From: Marinirhabdus sp963799365
Lineage (GTDB): Bacteria > Bacteroidota > Bacteroidia > Flavobacteriales > Flavobacteriaceae
NCBI GenBank assembly: GCA_963799365.1
Contig: CAWCWV010000017.1
Location: 186,001 to 250,000 of the forward strand
Length of the DNA: 64,000 bases
Direction of reading: 5' to 3'
How positions within the stretch are numbered: the first letter of the stretch is position 1; each line of letters begins with the position of its first letter. The notes beneath the pieces were generated by a model. That model saw only the letters and a program-made list of their open reading frames with translations, searched no databases and was not told the DNA's origin. Positions 24,623 through 33,118 of the stretch are shown here, piece by piece. Both the position numbers and the translations under genes were made by a program.

Positions 24623-25453
24623 CTAATTACAGAGCATTGAAATTTCAGCAAGTATCTTGTTTTTTCTTGTTTCAGAAACCCCCAGGTGATCTAAATAAAA
24701 GGTATCATCTGCCAATTGTCTGCACAACACAATTTCTCTACTTAATAAAAATTGTTTTTCTCTATTGGTCATCAATGTTGACACGGTGATAGGATAAAGC
24801 CCCAATCTGTCAATACGATCTTTTAGTCCATTATCTTTGGGATAATCCCAGCTTAACAGATAAAGACCCACACATTTCCCGTACATCAACGCATTCGATG
24901 TAAATCTGGTATTAGTTACTACCCAGCCTTCATTAGGACATTGGTTCGGATTATCAAATTGCGCTACAATATCCTGGTATCGGGAATTTATATATAAAGG
25001 GATTTTCACATTACAGGTAGTTGTTTTTTCGCTGTGAAATTTACATTCAGCAACGATGTGCTTTCCATTTTTTTTGGCGATAACATCTACCTCGTGAGAA
25101 ACACATTTTCCTTGTAATATGGCACCAATCGAAATAGAATATCCCGAATATTCTAACAAGGCTCCAATAAATCTTTCAAATGGAAATCCGGTTGGCCCAA
25201 GCTCATAAATAGCTTTCTTAAGTTTATATTTAGAAGCGTAAATTGACTTACTCTTTTTCAATAAGGCAAACGCCCGATTGTAAATCTCCTTGGTAGAAAT
25301 CCCCTGGTACAATTCATCTCGTACCACATTGATAATTGTATCGACCGTGAGTTCATCTGCGCCACTTCTATACAAACTATTTCGCAGCTTCGTTATGGAG
25401 AAATCTGCTTTTTCTCCTGAAGATTTTATCACTTGAAATTTTTCAGTTTTCAT
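24623..25453 (-). CDS. ATP-cone domain fused to a PD-(D/E)XK (Mrr-like) nuclease domain
   Basis: A 276-residue protein. Residues 5-85 form an ATP-cone domain (VIKSSGEKADFSITKLRNSL, as in ribonucleotide reductases and NrdR), which normally binds ATP or dATP. Residues 90-200 resemble the restriction-endonuclease fold with D123 (EVDVIAKK), E136 and K138 (AECKFH). The C-terminal 60 residues are helical. Nucleotide-gated nuclease activity is inference from the fusion. It lies between a stress protein gene and the beta-CASP RNase with gaps of 8 and 7 nt. Confidence 0.8.
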   Translation of the reverse strand: MKTEKFQVIKSSGEKADFSITKLRNSLYRSGADELTVDTIINVVRDELYQGISTKEIYNRAFALLKKSKSIYASKYKLKKAIYELGPTGFPFERFIGALLEYSGYSISIGAILQGKCVSHEVDVIAKKNGKHIVAECKFHSEKTTTCNVKIPLYINSRYQDIVAQFDNPNQCPNEGWVVTNTRFTSNALMYGKCVGLYLLSWDYPKDNGLKDRIDRLGLYPITVSTLMTNREKQFLLSREIVLCRQLADDTFYLDHLGVSETRKNKILAEISMLCN

Positions 25454-25461
25454 AGCGATAT

Positions 25462-26314
25462 TTAGTTTCGTAAATCATGCAATGCCAACACGGGTATGGT
25501 CGCATGAAAGCCCAATTCTTTCACCATGGGTTTGGAAAAGATAGACCCAAAGAATGCGTGTTTCTTGTTTATAAAAGCAATCATTTCACTATTTCTGCTC
25601 TGTGTAAAGATGTTAAGTGCAGTTTGCACGTTTGAGCCATCGAGAAAATGAAAGGTATATTCCAAACCCTCAAAACACTCTTCCAATAGTGCTTTTCGTT
25701 CTTCTTGTTCTTCAGAGAGCTTGTTTTTTTTTTGAAACGTGTACTATTCGAATAGGGGCATTGGTAATTTTCGAAATTTCGCTAAGATGGTTAAGTTCCC
25801 TACTCTTGAAATGTGTTTTAAAACTTGTAGGGAATACAATTTCGTTTGGATTTTTGTAGCTTATAGTCCCTGGAATTGCTAAAACGGGGCAGGCACGAAT
25901 TTTTTCCATTATATCTATGGTATTAGTACCAAAAATGATATTCCTATTATCAGTTTCACCACGTGAGCCCATCACCACCAATTCGATATCATTTTTATCA
26001 ACAGTATTTTTCATAACGTCCAACAATGGACCAAATTCACTTACAAAATGATAGGTATGACCAGGAGGATCATTCCTAGATTTTAACTCGCTTTTTGTTT
26101 CTTCCATCTTTTTTTCAGAAACCATTTTTAGCGCTTCAAATATGCTGCTTCCAGTTTCTGGAATCAGCATATTATCTGTAGCATATCCTGGTGAATAATA
26201 GGAGTTGAAGATATAAAAATCCACTTTCTTTTTTTTAAACAATTCATTGGCATAAGCTATCGCATTGTAGGCATTTTCTGAAAAATCTGTGGGAATTAAA
26301 ATTTTCTTTTTCAT
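25462..26314 (-). pseudogene. Universal stress protein (two USP domains), frameshifted at an A10 run
   Basis: The first 200 codons encode a USP with the ATP-binding pattern G-x2-G-x9-G(T) in MGSRGETDNRNIIFGTNT. The frame stops just after a run of ten A (25733-25724, minus strand). The second half continues in another frame (LLEECFEGLEYTFHF to VLALHDLRN). Removing one A gives VSKKNKLSEEQEER and a continuous 283-residue protein, the size of its neighbours (278-282). Phase variation, transcriptional slippage, real decay and a sequencing error are all possible. The start at 26314 is preferred because the upstream ATG at 26341 lies in the promoter -7 box. Confidence 0.85.
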
Positions 26315-26340
26315 CTCGATACATTTTAAGGTTCTTGACA

Positions 26341-26384
26341 TAAATGTATGTACTTAACAAAAAAGTAACTATGATAAATGTCAG
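26341..26384 (-). promoter_or_regulatory. FNR-type box and promoter of the stress-protein/nuclease/RNase operon
   Basis: Minus-strand box CTGACATTTATCAT at 26384-26371, a 22-nt gap and TACATTTA at 26348-26341. The -7 element covers the ATG at 26341, which therefore cannot be the translation start. The box overlaps the stop codon of the USP remnant upstream. Confidence 0.84.
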
Positions 26385-26509
26385 TCTTGTGCTGTTAATA
26401 TCAGGAATGGGATACTTGTATATTTTGCTATGTCTTTTATAGTAGCATCTCTAAATAATCGCACTATTGCATTGTTTGAAAAATCTGTGGACAATAATAT
26501 TTGTTTCAT
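26381..26509 (-). pseudogene. Universal stress protein remnant with a large internal deletion (42 codons)
   Basis: A short frame starts MKQILLSTDFSNNA, the USP N-terminus, and ends SIPFLILTAQD, the USP C-terminus, with roughly 230 codons missing in between. It follows the intact 282-residue USP by 12 nt in the same orientation. The stop TGA (26383-26381) lies inside the FNR box of the next gene. It could be translated as a micropeptide but cannot fold as a USP. Confidence 0.8.
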
Positions 26510-26521
26510 AGTTAAAAGCTT

Positions 26522-27370
26522 TTAAGAACGTTCTAAGTTTTGAAGAACCAGAAAGGGTATTTTAATTTCCAATCCTACTTTTTCTATCGTGGAGCGGTAT
26601 AGTATATGTTCAAGATACGAGTGGCGCTGATTTACCATGACTAACATATCGAAAGCGGTATCCTGTAGTATTTTATTTATACCCTGTGTAATATCTTTTC
26701 CAGGTGCGTTTATCTGAGAAACCAAATGCTCTTCGAAATAACTGCTCGCAAAAGCTCTGTTATCTTTTTGCCTGTGAGACAGTTCTTTTGCCTCGGAAAT
26801 ATGAAGAAAATGAACCCTTGTTACAAACCGAGATGCTAACGCACTTACCAACTTTAACTCCCGGCGTTTAAAAGGAAGCATATAGTCTGAAGGAAACAAC
26901 ATATTTTGAAGTGGGTAGCCATGATAGCTTACCGGAACAGCAAGAACAGGACATTTTACATATTTAATTACCTGTAAGGTTTGACTCCCAAATGTGACCT
27001 CCTCACGGTTGGTTTTACCTTTTGTTCCCATGACCACAATAGCTGCATTGTGTTTATCTACTAAGTGGTTTACCTCATCTACCAAACTCCCAAAAGAAGC
27101 CATAATTTTGAAAGTATGCTTTGGATTTGGGGAAATAGCTAACACCTCGGCAATGACTTTTTGAAGGGATCGCTCTGTTGCTACTTCCAGTTTATCCTTA
27201 AACTCTTCAAAGAATTCACGATCCATCTCCATAGTATTTTCATAAACGTCATCTGCAAATGCATTCATGATTAGAAACTCACTGTTCTCGTATTTAAAAA
27301 GCTCCACAGCATACCGAATTGCATTCAATGCTGTTTCAGAAAAATCGGTTGGAATAATTATCTTTCTCAT
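26522..27370 (-). CDS. Universal stress protein (tandem USP domains)
   Basis: A 282-residue protein made of two USP domains. The first has PTDFSETALNAIRYA at the start and the ATP-binding pattern MGTKGKTNREEVTFGSQT (G-x2-G-x9-GS). The second starts near PLQNMLFPSDYM and is more divergent, ending PFLVLQNLER. Cytoplasmic. Tandem USPs of this type in Bacteroidota accompany low-oxygen clusters. It has its own FNR-type promoter. Confidence 0.92.
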   Translation of the reverse strand: MRKIIIPTDFSETALNAIRYAVELFKYENSEFLIMNAFADDVYENTMEMDREFFEEFKDKLEVATERSLQKVIAEVLAISPNPKHTFKIMASFGSLVDEVNHLVDKHNAAIVVMGTKGKTNREEVTFGSQTLQVIKYVKCPVLAVPVSYHGYPLQNMLFPSDYMLPFKRRELKLVSALASRFVTRVHFLHISEAKELSHRQKDNRAFASSYFEEHLVSQINAPGKDITQGINKILQDTAFDMLVMVNQRHSYLEHILYRSTIEKVGLEIKIPFLVLQNLERS

Positions 27371-27393
27371 GGAATATCATTTTAAGAGACAAC

Positions 27394-27437
27394 CAAAGCT
27401 ATAGTCTTAGCTTGGATTATAAAATGATAAATATCAG
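27394..27437 (-). promoter_or_regulatory. FNR-type box and promoter of the USP gene at 26522-27370
   Basis: Minus-strand box CTGATATTTATCAT at 27437-27424, a 22-nt gap and a perfect -7 element TAGCTTTG at 27401-27394. The ATG lies 23 nt downstream of the -7 box. Confidence 0.88.
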
Positions 27438-27479
27438 TACCTTCCCATTTCTATCAGTTACGATTTCAGAAATACCAAG

Positions 27480-28316
27480 TTATTCGTGTAATACTAAAAA
27501 TGGAATATGAATATGATAGCTTATTTGTGCTACCTGAGGTCTGAACAAAATACGCTGAAAGAAGTTAAGGTTTTTTGCAATCATTGCCACCATATCAATT
27601 TGCATAGTGTTTACAAAAGATTGCAATGCATTTTCCAGGTTAGGATTTTCAATCACGTGAAAACTATGGGGAATGCCACGTAAGCGCTCCTTTAAAATCT
27701 GCCGATTATTGCTCTGAAAATTATCCAAAGGTTTTTGTGTCTGGGCAACCCTTAATACTCTTATCGAAGAGTTTGAAACCCTTGATATATTTTGTAAGGT
27801 GTCTATCACTTTATACTTATAGCTCATATTGAAATCTGTAGGGAAGCCAATGGAAAGGGTTTTTTTAAAAGACGCTTTCTCAGGTATTACTAAAATAGAA
27901 CACTTTACGCGGGTTATAACTGCACCCGCTCTACTCCCCAAAGTCATTTCTTTTAAACCTGAAGCTCCTTTGGTTCCCATAACCATAAAGTCGATACTAT
28001 TTTCTAGAATAAAGTTTCGGATACCGTCTATAAAAGGCGCTTGGATAATAGCGTGTTTAAATGTATGCTGGGGGTTTGAATATTGTGTATTGACTTTTCG
28101 CATCCAGTCATCCATATCGGAATTTAAATGATCCGGTACTTCTTTTTTTATGGAAAGACCTGCGTAATGTAAGTTATCATCACTGCCTTTGTGAAATGAA
28201 ATGTCGATATGTAAAAAATGAAATGTGGTTTTTTCATTATTAAAAAAACGCAATGCATACGCTGTTGCATTCCAGGCATTCTGAGAAAAATCGGTCGGGA
28301 TCAAAAATTGCTGCAT
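27480..28316 (-). CDS. Universal stress protein (tandem USP domains)
   Basis: A 278-residue protein with two USP domains. Domain 1 starts QFLIPTDFSQNAWNATAYAL and carries MGTKGASGLKEMTLGSRA (G-x2-G-x9-GS). Domain 2 begins SIGFPTDFNMSYK and ends IPFLVLHE without the glycine pattern. Separate promoter with an FNR-type box. Confidence 0.92.
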   Translation of the reverse strand: MQQFLIPTDFSQNAWNATAYALRFFNNEKTTFHFLHIDISFHKGSDDNLHYAGLSIKKEVPDHLNSDMDDWMRKVNTQYSNPQHTFKHAIIQAPFIDGIRNFILENSIDFMVMGTKGASGLKEMTLGSRAGAVITRVKCSILVIPEKASFKKTLSIGFPTDFNMSYKYKVIDTLQNISRVSNSSIRVLRVAQTQKPLDNFQSNNRQILKERLRGIPHSFHVIENPNLENALQSFVNTMQIDMVAMIAKNLNFFQRILFRPQVAQISYHIHIPFLVLHE

Positions 28317-28333
28317 AGTACTTTTTCTATAGT

Positions 28334-28377
28334 CAAAAGTATCAATGCCTCTTAAAATGGAATATGATAAAAATCAG
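28334..28377 (-). promoter_or_regulatory. FNR-type box and promoter of the USP gene at 27480-28316
   Basis: Minus-strand box CTGATTTTTATCAT at 28377-28364, a 22-nt gap and a perfect -7 element TACTTTTG at 28341-28334, 17 nt before the ATG. The box lies just downstream of the regulator gene stop. Confidence 0.87.
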
Positions 28378-28387
28378 TTCTACAAAA

Positions 28388-29440
28388 TTATTCTATATTT
28401 TCTAAGGAATTAAGTTCAAGGATTTTAATATTTCTACCTTCAATCGCTATAAGTCCTTTTTTCTTAAATTCTGAAAGCGTACGTATTAAACTTTCTGTAG
28501 CGATCCCAGCAACACTTGCCAAATCACTTCGGGAAATTTTAATAGCTTCATCTGGTTTTTTATTGAGAACACGGGCAAACTGCAAGATTGTCTGAGCTGT
28601 TTTTTTCCTTACAGAGCTATACGCCATTTGTAATAACTGCTCTTTTATTTCGGTGATATTATCGGTAAGAACATTCATTAATTCTAGGGAAACATTCTGA
28701 TTTTTTCCAAGAATATTTTTTAACTCACTTTTCAAAATTCCTGATACCGTTACGTCTTCAATGGCTATAGCAGTTTCTTCATATCGTATGTTATGGTTAA
28801 ATGATGTAAATCCTAAAAAACTGTCTGTTTGGTATAGATTGGTGATTAACTCTTTGCCATCATCTTCCGTTCGGGAACACTTTACAATCCCTTTTGTGAT
28901 AAGATAAACATAATTTGAGTGAGCACCCCTTCTGTAAATAACTTCCCCTTTGGCAAAAGTTCTCATCGTTCCCGTATCGTCAAATAAGTTTTTGAGTTCA
29001 TTGAGGCTTCTTATATCCTCTTCAGGATCTAATTTTTTTTTTGAGGTGGTTTCCAGTGCTTTTGAAAGAATTTCGGCTTTGGCCAATCTACTTTCTATAG
29101 CGCTCATTAATTCTTCCTCTTCAAATGGTTTGGTAAGGTAGTCGTCTGCCCCTAAATCCATTCCTTTTCGAATTTCTTTATGTTCTGTTCTTGCAGATAA
29201 AAAAATAAATGGGATATGTGTAGTGGAAGGCTCTAATGAAACTGCCTCTAAAACTCCATAACCATCTACCTCGGGCATCATGATATCGCAAACAATAATA
29301 TCAGGGAGGTGTTTCTTGGCTACTTCAATCCCAATTTTGCCATTTGGGGCTGTAAACACTCTGTAATTAGCAAGTTCTAACAACTCTGCCGTATTTTCAC
29401 GCAATGCAAGATCGTCTTCAATTAAAAGGATGGTTTTCAT
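28388..29440 (-). CDS. Response regulator receiver domain fused to a Crp/Fnr-type transcription factor
   Basis: A 350-residue protein. Residues 1-120 form a receiver domain with phosphoacceptor D52 (VCDIMMP) and K104 (YLTKPFEE). Residues about 150-265 form a cyclic-nucleotide-type beta-roll (AKGEVIYRRGAHSNYVYLI). Residues about 275-340 form a Crp-type HTH with recognition helix SDLASVAGIATESLIRTLSE. The E...R pair in ATESLIR corresponds to the FNR residues that read TGA-type half-sites. No N-terminal cluster of Cys as in FNR is present. Control by phosphorylation is inferred from the receiver domain and the adjacent kinase. The start at 29440 is used because the extra 23 codons upstream do not belong to the receiver fold. 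Confidence 0.9.
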   Translation of the reverse strand: MKTILLIEDDLALRENTAELLELANYRVFTAPNGKIGIEVAKKHLPDIIVCDIMMPEVDGYGVLEAVSLEPSTTHIPFIFLSARTEHKEIRKGMDLGADDYLTKPFEEEELMSAIESRLAKAEILSKALETTSKKKLDPEEDIRSLNELKNLFDDTGTMRTFAKGEVIYRRGAHSNYVYLITKGIVKCSRTEDDGKELITNLYQTDSFLGFTSFNHNIRYEETAIAIEDVTVSGILKSELKNILGKNQNVSLELMNVLTDNITEIKEQLLQMAYSSVRKKTAQTILQFARVLNKKPDEAIKISRSDLASVAGIATESLIRTLSEFKKKGLIAIEGRNIKILELNSLENIE

Positions 29441-29551
29441 CTGTTGCAGTTTTTGAGAAATTGGAATATTCGGGGCTGCTTTTCTGACACAGCACACCAA
29501 CGCATACATCTTCAGCTCAATGGCAAATTGCCTAGGGGTACTTTATCATAT

Positions 29552-31060
29552 TTAATCAATAAGCAAGGGTAGTGTTACTGTAAATGTAGTGCCCACATTA
29601 TGTTTACTTGTAAAGATAATCGTACCGCCTAGATTTTCCAAATGTGTTTTCACAATGTTTAACCCTATTCCTGTTCCCTGGTTTAATAGCGCATTTTCCG
29701 CTCTAAAATACCGGTTAAATATATATTTTTGTTCGTTTTTCGGAATCCCAATCCCTTCGTCTTTTATGGTTAATACCAATACGCTATCTTCTTCCTTTGC
29801 TGTTAAATATATAGTTGAATTTTCGGAAGAATACTTAATCGCGTTATTCACCAGATTCGTCAAAATAAGTTCCAGTATCTTCTCGTCAAAATTGATAAAA
29901 ATGGCATCTATATTTTCAGGGTATTCAATATGTTGTCCGTCTTTTAGTAACATATTTGCATCGTAGATGACTTCGTTAACTATTTTGCTCAACGGAAAAT
30001 TGGTAAACATATATTTAAATTTTCCGCTCTCTAAGCGTTCAATAGATAAAAAGTCGTTAATTATATTGTTGAGATATTTTACTTTTCCCTGTATCGTTTT
30101 TAAATGTTTTTCCCGTTTATCCTGCTGTTCCTCTTTCTCATATTTACCTGCCAAGGTAGCAGAAGTTAATATGCCACTTAAAGGGGTTTTAAACTCGTGA
30201 GAGACCAAGGAGAGAAATTTTGTCTTTAATTCTCCTAGTTCTTTTTCTTTTTTTAATGCTTCTTCCAGTTGCCTGGTACGCTCGGCAACTGTATGCTCGA
30301 GTTTGAGCGTATATTGTTCCTGCTCTGTTATATCTAAAATAATAGCCACCAATGTATCATCATCAGCAGAAGATGATTTTTGTAAATGTATTTCTACAGG
30401 ATAGGTAGAGCCATCTTTACGTTTATGGAAGGTGTTAAATTTTAATTTATGGACAGCACCTTCAATCAGTGGTTTTAGCTTTTCTATAAATTCTTCTTTG
30501 CTGAAATCAGGTTTAATATCTACAGGCGTCATGGCTCTAAGCTCCTCCAGAGTGTATCCTATATTGGATAAAGCTCCCTTATTTACATCAATAAACAATA
30601 AAGTGTGAGCATCAAAAATAAAGATCTCATTAAGCGACTCATTAAATATTTTGGCCCAGTGTTTTAATTCTTGTTCGGCTTTTTTTCTAACAGTAATATC
30701 TATAACCAAGGCCATTACATAATCATTGTCATAAATTGAAAAAGGGTTAAGCCCTGCTTCTACTGGAAACTGATATCCATCTTTTCGTATTCCGAACAAA
30801 TCCCTACCATGTCCCATCTGCCGCTTGCCACTATCTTTCAAAAAAACACTTACGTGTTCGTGGTGATCCTTGTGATATTTTTTGGGTATCAAAATATCCA
30901 GATGCTGCCCAATGAGCTCATCTTCGGCATAACCAAACAAAGTATTTGCAGCTTTATTTGTAGCTACTATGGTCTGCGCTTTATTTACAATAACAATCCC
31001 TTCAGAAACAGCTTCTGAAAGAATTTTAAAGACATTGTCCCCTTTTTGAAAAACTTCCAT
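29552..31060 (-). CDS. PAS-PAS sensor histidine kinase
   Basis: A 502-residue soluble kinase. Two PAS domains (about 10-125 and 132-248) precede a coiled coil and a HisKA domain with H288 (SLVSHEFKTPLSG). The HATPase domain has N, G1 (DEGIGIP) and G2 (GTGIGLNIVK) boxes. No membrane helix is present, so the signal is intracellular, for example redox state or oxygen through a PAS cofactor, but no heme-binding motif can be assigned. It lies 111 nt upstream of the REC-Crp/Fnr gene in the same orientation and is its likely partner. Confidence 0.9.
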   Translation of the reverse strand: MEVFQKGDNVFKILSEAVSEGIVIVNKAQTIVATNKAANTLFGYAEDELIGQHLDILIPKKYHKDHHEHVSVFLKDSGKRQMGHGRDLFGIRKDGYQFPVEAGLNPFSIYDNDYVMALVIDITVRKKAEQELKHWAKIFNESLNEIFIFDAHTLLFIDVNKGALSNIGYTLEELRAMTPVDIKPDFSKEEFIEKLKPLIEGAVHKLKFNTFHKRKDGSTYPVEIHLQKSSSADDDTLVAIILDITEQEQYTLKLEHTVAERTRQLEEALKKEKELGELKTKFLSLVSHEFKTPLSGILTSATLAGKYEKEEQQDKREKHLKTIQGKVKYLNNIINDFLSIERLESGKFKYMFTNFPLSKIVNEVIYDANMLLKDGQHIEYPENIDAIFINFDEKILELILTNLVNNAIKYSSENSTIYLTAKEEDSVLVLTIKDEGIGIPKNEQKYIFNRYFRAENALLNQGTGIGLNIVKTHLENLGGTIIFTSKHNVGTTFTVTLPLLID

Positions 31061-31095
31061 ATACCAAAAGTACCAAATATAATTTTGAATACTAA

Positions 31096-31139
31096 CTGAT
31101 AAATATCATAGTCTATCTATTATCCCAACCCTATTTTTA
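31096..31139 (+). promoter_or_regulatory. FNR-type box and promoter of the 31161-33404 operon
   Basis: Plus-strand box CTGATAAATATCAT at 31096-31109, a 22-nt gap and TATTTTTA at 31132-31139, followed by the ATG at 31161. The divergent histidine kinase has a TACTTTTG at 31072-31065, but at 23-nt spacing and with the box in the wrong orientation. Confidence 0.83.
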
Positions 31140-31160
31140 CAACATAAATTAAACTGTACC

Positions 31161-31568
31161 ATGAGTATCATACATACCTCCGAAATTGTTTTTTACCAGA
31201 AGTTAGGCGAGTTATTTTATGCAGTAGCAGCGTCAGACAAGGTTGTTCATGAAGCAGAATATAAAGTTTTAACCACTCTGGTAGAGAAAGAATGGAAACA
31301 AATGGATGCGTATCAGGACCAATTTGGAGCTGATGCTGCATACCAGATATCAATTGTATTTGAATGGTTTGATTATGAACGTATGGATGCTAATGATTGT
31401 TTTGAGAGTTTCAGTGAATACTATAAGGAGCATAAAAAATTATTCACTGGGCAAAGGAAAAAACTTGTTCTAAGTACGGTTAAACAAATTGCGAACGCCT
31501 TCGCAGGTAGTAATAAAAGTGAACTTATGATGAGTGCCAAACTTCAATTACTTTTTAATAAAAATTAA
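31161..31568 (+). CDS. TerB-like helical protein
   Basis: A 135-residue alpha-helical protein. The opening YQKLGELFYAVAASDKVVHEAE is typical of TerB-type (tellurite resistance-like) domains, whose first helix pair carries acidic metal-binding residues. The rest is charged and helical. First gene of a plus-strand group behind an FNR-type box. The function is unknown. Confidence 0.7.
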   Translation: MSIIHTSEIVFYQKLGELFYAVAASDKVVHEAEYKVLTTLVEKEWKQMDAYQDQFGADAAYQISIVFEWFDYERMDANDCFESFSEYYKEHKKLFTGQRKKLVLSTVKQIANAFAGSNKSELMMSAKLQLLFNKN

Positions 31569-31578
31569 ACCTTTACTT

Positions 31579-32472
31579 ATGAAATATATCATGATACTAT
31601 TGATGACAATGTTCCTTTTTTCTTGTAAAAATGATAAAACACAATCTTCAGAAAATGGTGAGCCCGAAACTGATGTAGTAAAAACCATGCCTTTTGAAGA
31701 GGTATTACCCTTTGATTCTACCTATACTAATAATGATACAGAATTGAAAAAAACAAATTCTATTGTTATAAAAAGACAAAGTTTAATTGATAAGGGAGAC
31801 GATAAATCTGAATTGCAGGAACTGGTCCTCCAAAAGAAATTTAAGAAGGATGAAGATTTATACCTAATCGATTATACCTATCCCTACCTAAATGAAACCA
31901 TAAAAGCTTCCTATCATAATTTTAACGAATATCTGGAAAAAACGTACATGGATATTGCAGGAGTAGAGGCCAGTATTTTAGAAAGTAAAGAACTTATTTG
32001 CGACACCTTACGCATAAATAGGTTTAAAGAAAAACGCTTTGTGGATTATAAAATTTACAACCTGAACAAAAATATTATCAGCGTGCTTTTTTATAAAGAA
32101 AACTACTATGCTGGCACCTTGCACCCATCCTATACGTTCGATTGTTTAAATTTTGATCTGGACCGCTCGGTATTCATGAATTATGAAGACTTCTTCAATG
32201 AGGGAAGTGAAGAAGAAATGACATCCATTTTAAATGAAGTGCTCACTGAAAAAATAAATAGTGGTGATATCTATTATGATTGCTGGGAAATTTCCTTCGA
32301 CGATTTTTTTGAGTACAAGAATAATTTTGTTGTTGATGACAGCAAAGTGGAGTATTATTTTGACGACTGTGTCATCTGCCCATCGTATACAGGAACATTT
32401 TCTGTGGAAATCCCTTTAGAACGTTTACTACCCATTCTAAGAAAATACAAATTAAATCCATTTATACTATAA
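31579..32472 (+). CDS. Lipoprotein with DUF3298/RsiV-like domain
   Basis: A 297-residue lipoprotein. The signal peptide MKYIMILLMTMFLFSC has its lipobox Cys at 16, which supports the start at 31579 rather than the in-frame ATG at 31534 inside the previous gene. The mature part resembles the DUF4163/DUF3298 pair: a YTYPYL segment, YAGTLHPSYTFDCLNFDL, and a late SYTGTFSVEIPLERLLPIL. The latter domain occurs in anti-sigma factor RsiV and many envelope proteins. The function is unknown. Confidence 0.75.
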   Translation: MKYIMILLMTMFLFSCKNDKTQSSENGEPETDVVKTMPFEEVLPFDSTYTNNDTELKKTNSIVIKRQSLIDKGDDKSELQELVLQKKFKKDEDLYLIDYTYPYLNETIKASYHNFNEYLEKTYMDIAGVEASILESKELICDTLRINRFKEKRFVDYKIYNLNKNIISVLFYKENYYAGTLHPSYTFDCLNFDLDRSVFMNYEDFFNEGSEEEMTSILNEVLTEKINSGDIYYDCWEISFDDFFEYKNNFVVDDSKVEYYFDDCVICPSYTGTFSVEIPLERLLPILRKYKLNPFIL

Positions 32473-32473
32473 G

Positions 32474-33118
32474 ATGAAGATCTATGCCTACATATATCTA
32501 TTTGGGTATGCATTGCTTATAGTCACGCTATTCGTACTTCCTTTTTTATCTTTTGAAGGATATGCACTTGTACGCAACACTATTGGCGAACTGGGAGCGC
32601 AAAAAGTATCGGGTAATTGGTTGGCCAATACATCCATTATGGTGCTCAGCATTGCTATTGCGCTATTAGCAACAAAGCAATTACGAATCTATTGGAAACA
32701 GCTTACGGCGCTCTATTTTTTCTGTATTTCTTTTTTCTACACAGGTATTTATCAATTGGCTGGCCTTGATGCACACACATATATTTTCAATTATACTAAT
32801 GATGCTTTACACGTTCTTTTTTCTATAATTACAGGATTTGCTTTCTGTGTTTTTTGTGTTTTCTTTATCTTTATTGTAAAAGAAAAAAAACACAAATGGC
32901 AAACAGCTGGTGCGTTCTTAGTAGCATTGTTAGCGCCTTTGCTCATGGAGTACTTTCCAGAATATAGAGGGCTTTGGCAGCGTATTCTTTTTCTGGGGAT
33001 CTTTGGCTGGTTGTTTTATGCATTAACTTCGTACCCCTTGAAATGGCGCAGTAGTACTGCCTCAAGAATGAAGCGTTTTGAAGAAATTAGAAAACATATA
33101 CATACAGATGAAAAGTAA
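32474..33118 (+). CDS. DUF998-type integral membrane protein
   Basis: A 214-residue membrane protein with six hydrophobic segments (near 8-28, 48-66, 77-97, 107-132, 142-160 and 167-188). The YALVRNTIGELGAQKVSGNW motif after helix 1 is characteristic of DUF998-like proteins. It starts 1 nt after the lipoprotein stop and overlaps the thioredoxin gene. No function is known. Confidence 0.75.
   Translation: MKIYAYIYLFGYALLIVTLFVLPFLSFEGYALVRNTIGELGAQKVSGNWLANTSIMVLSIAIALLATKQLRIYWKQLTALYFFCISFFYTGIYQLAGLDAHTYIFNYTNDALHVLFSIITGFAFCVFCVFFIFIVKEKKHKWQTAGAFLVALLAPLLMEYFPEYRGLWQRILFLGIFGWLFYALTSYPLKWRSSTASRMKRFEEIRKHIHTDEK

Noticed and set aside
31065..31072. TACTTTTG as an FNR-box-driven promoter for the histidine kinase
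   Set aside because: The spacing to the box is 23 nt rather than 22, the box orientation is opposite to the other nine cases, and the start codon would lie at or before the start site. It may still be a box-independent promoter.
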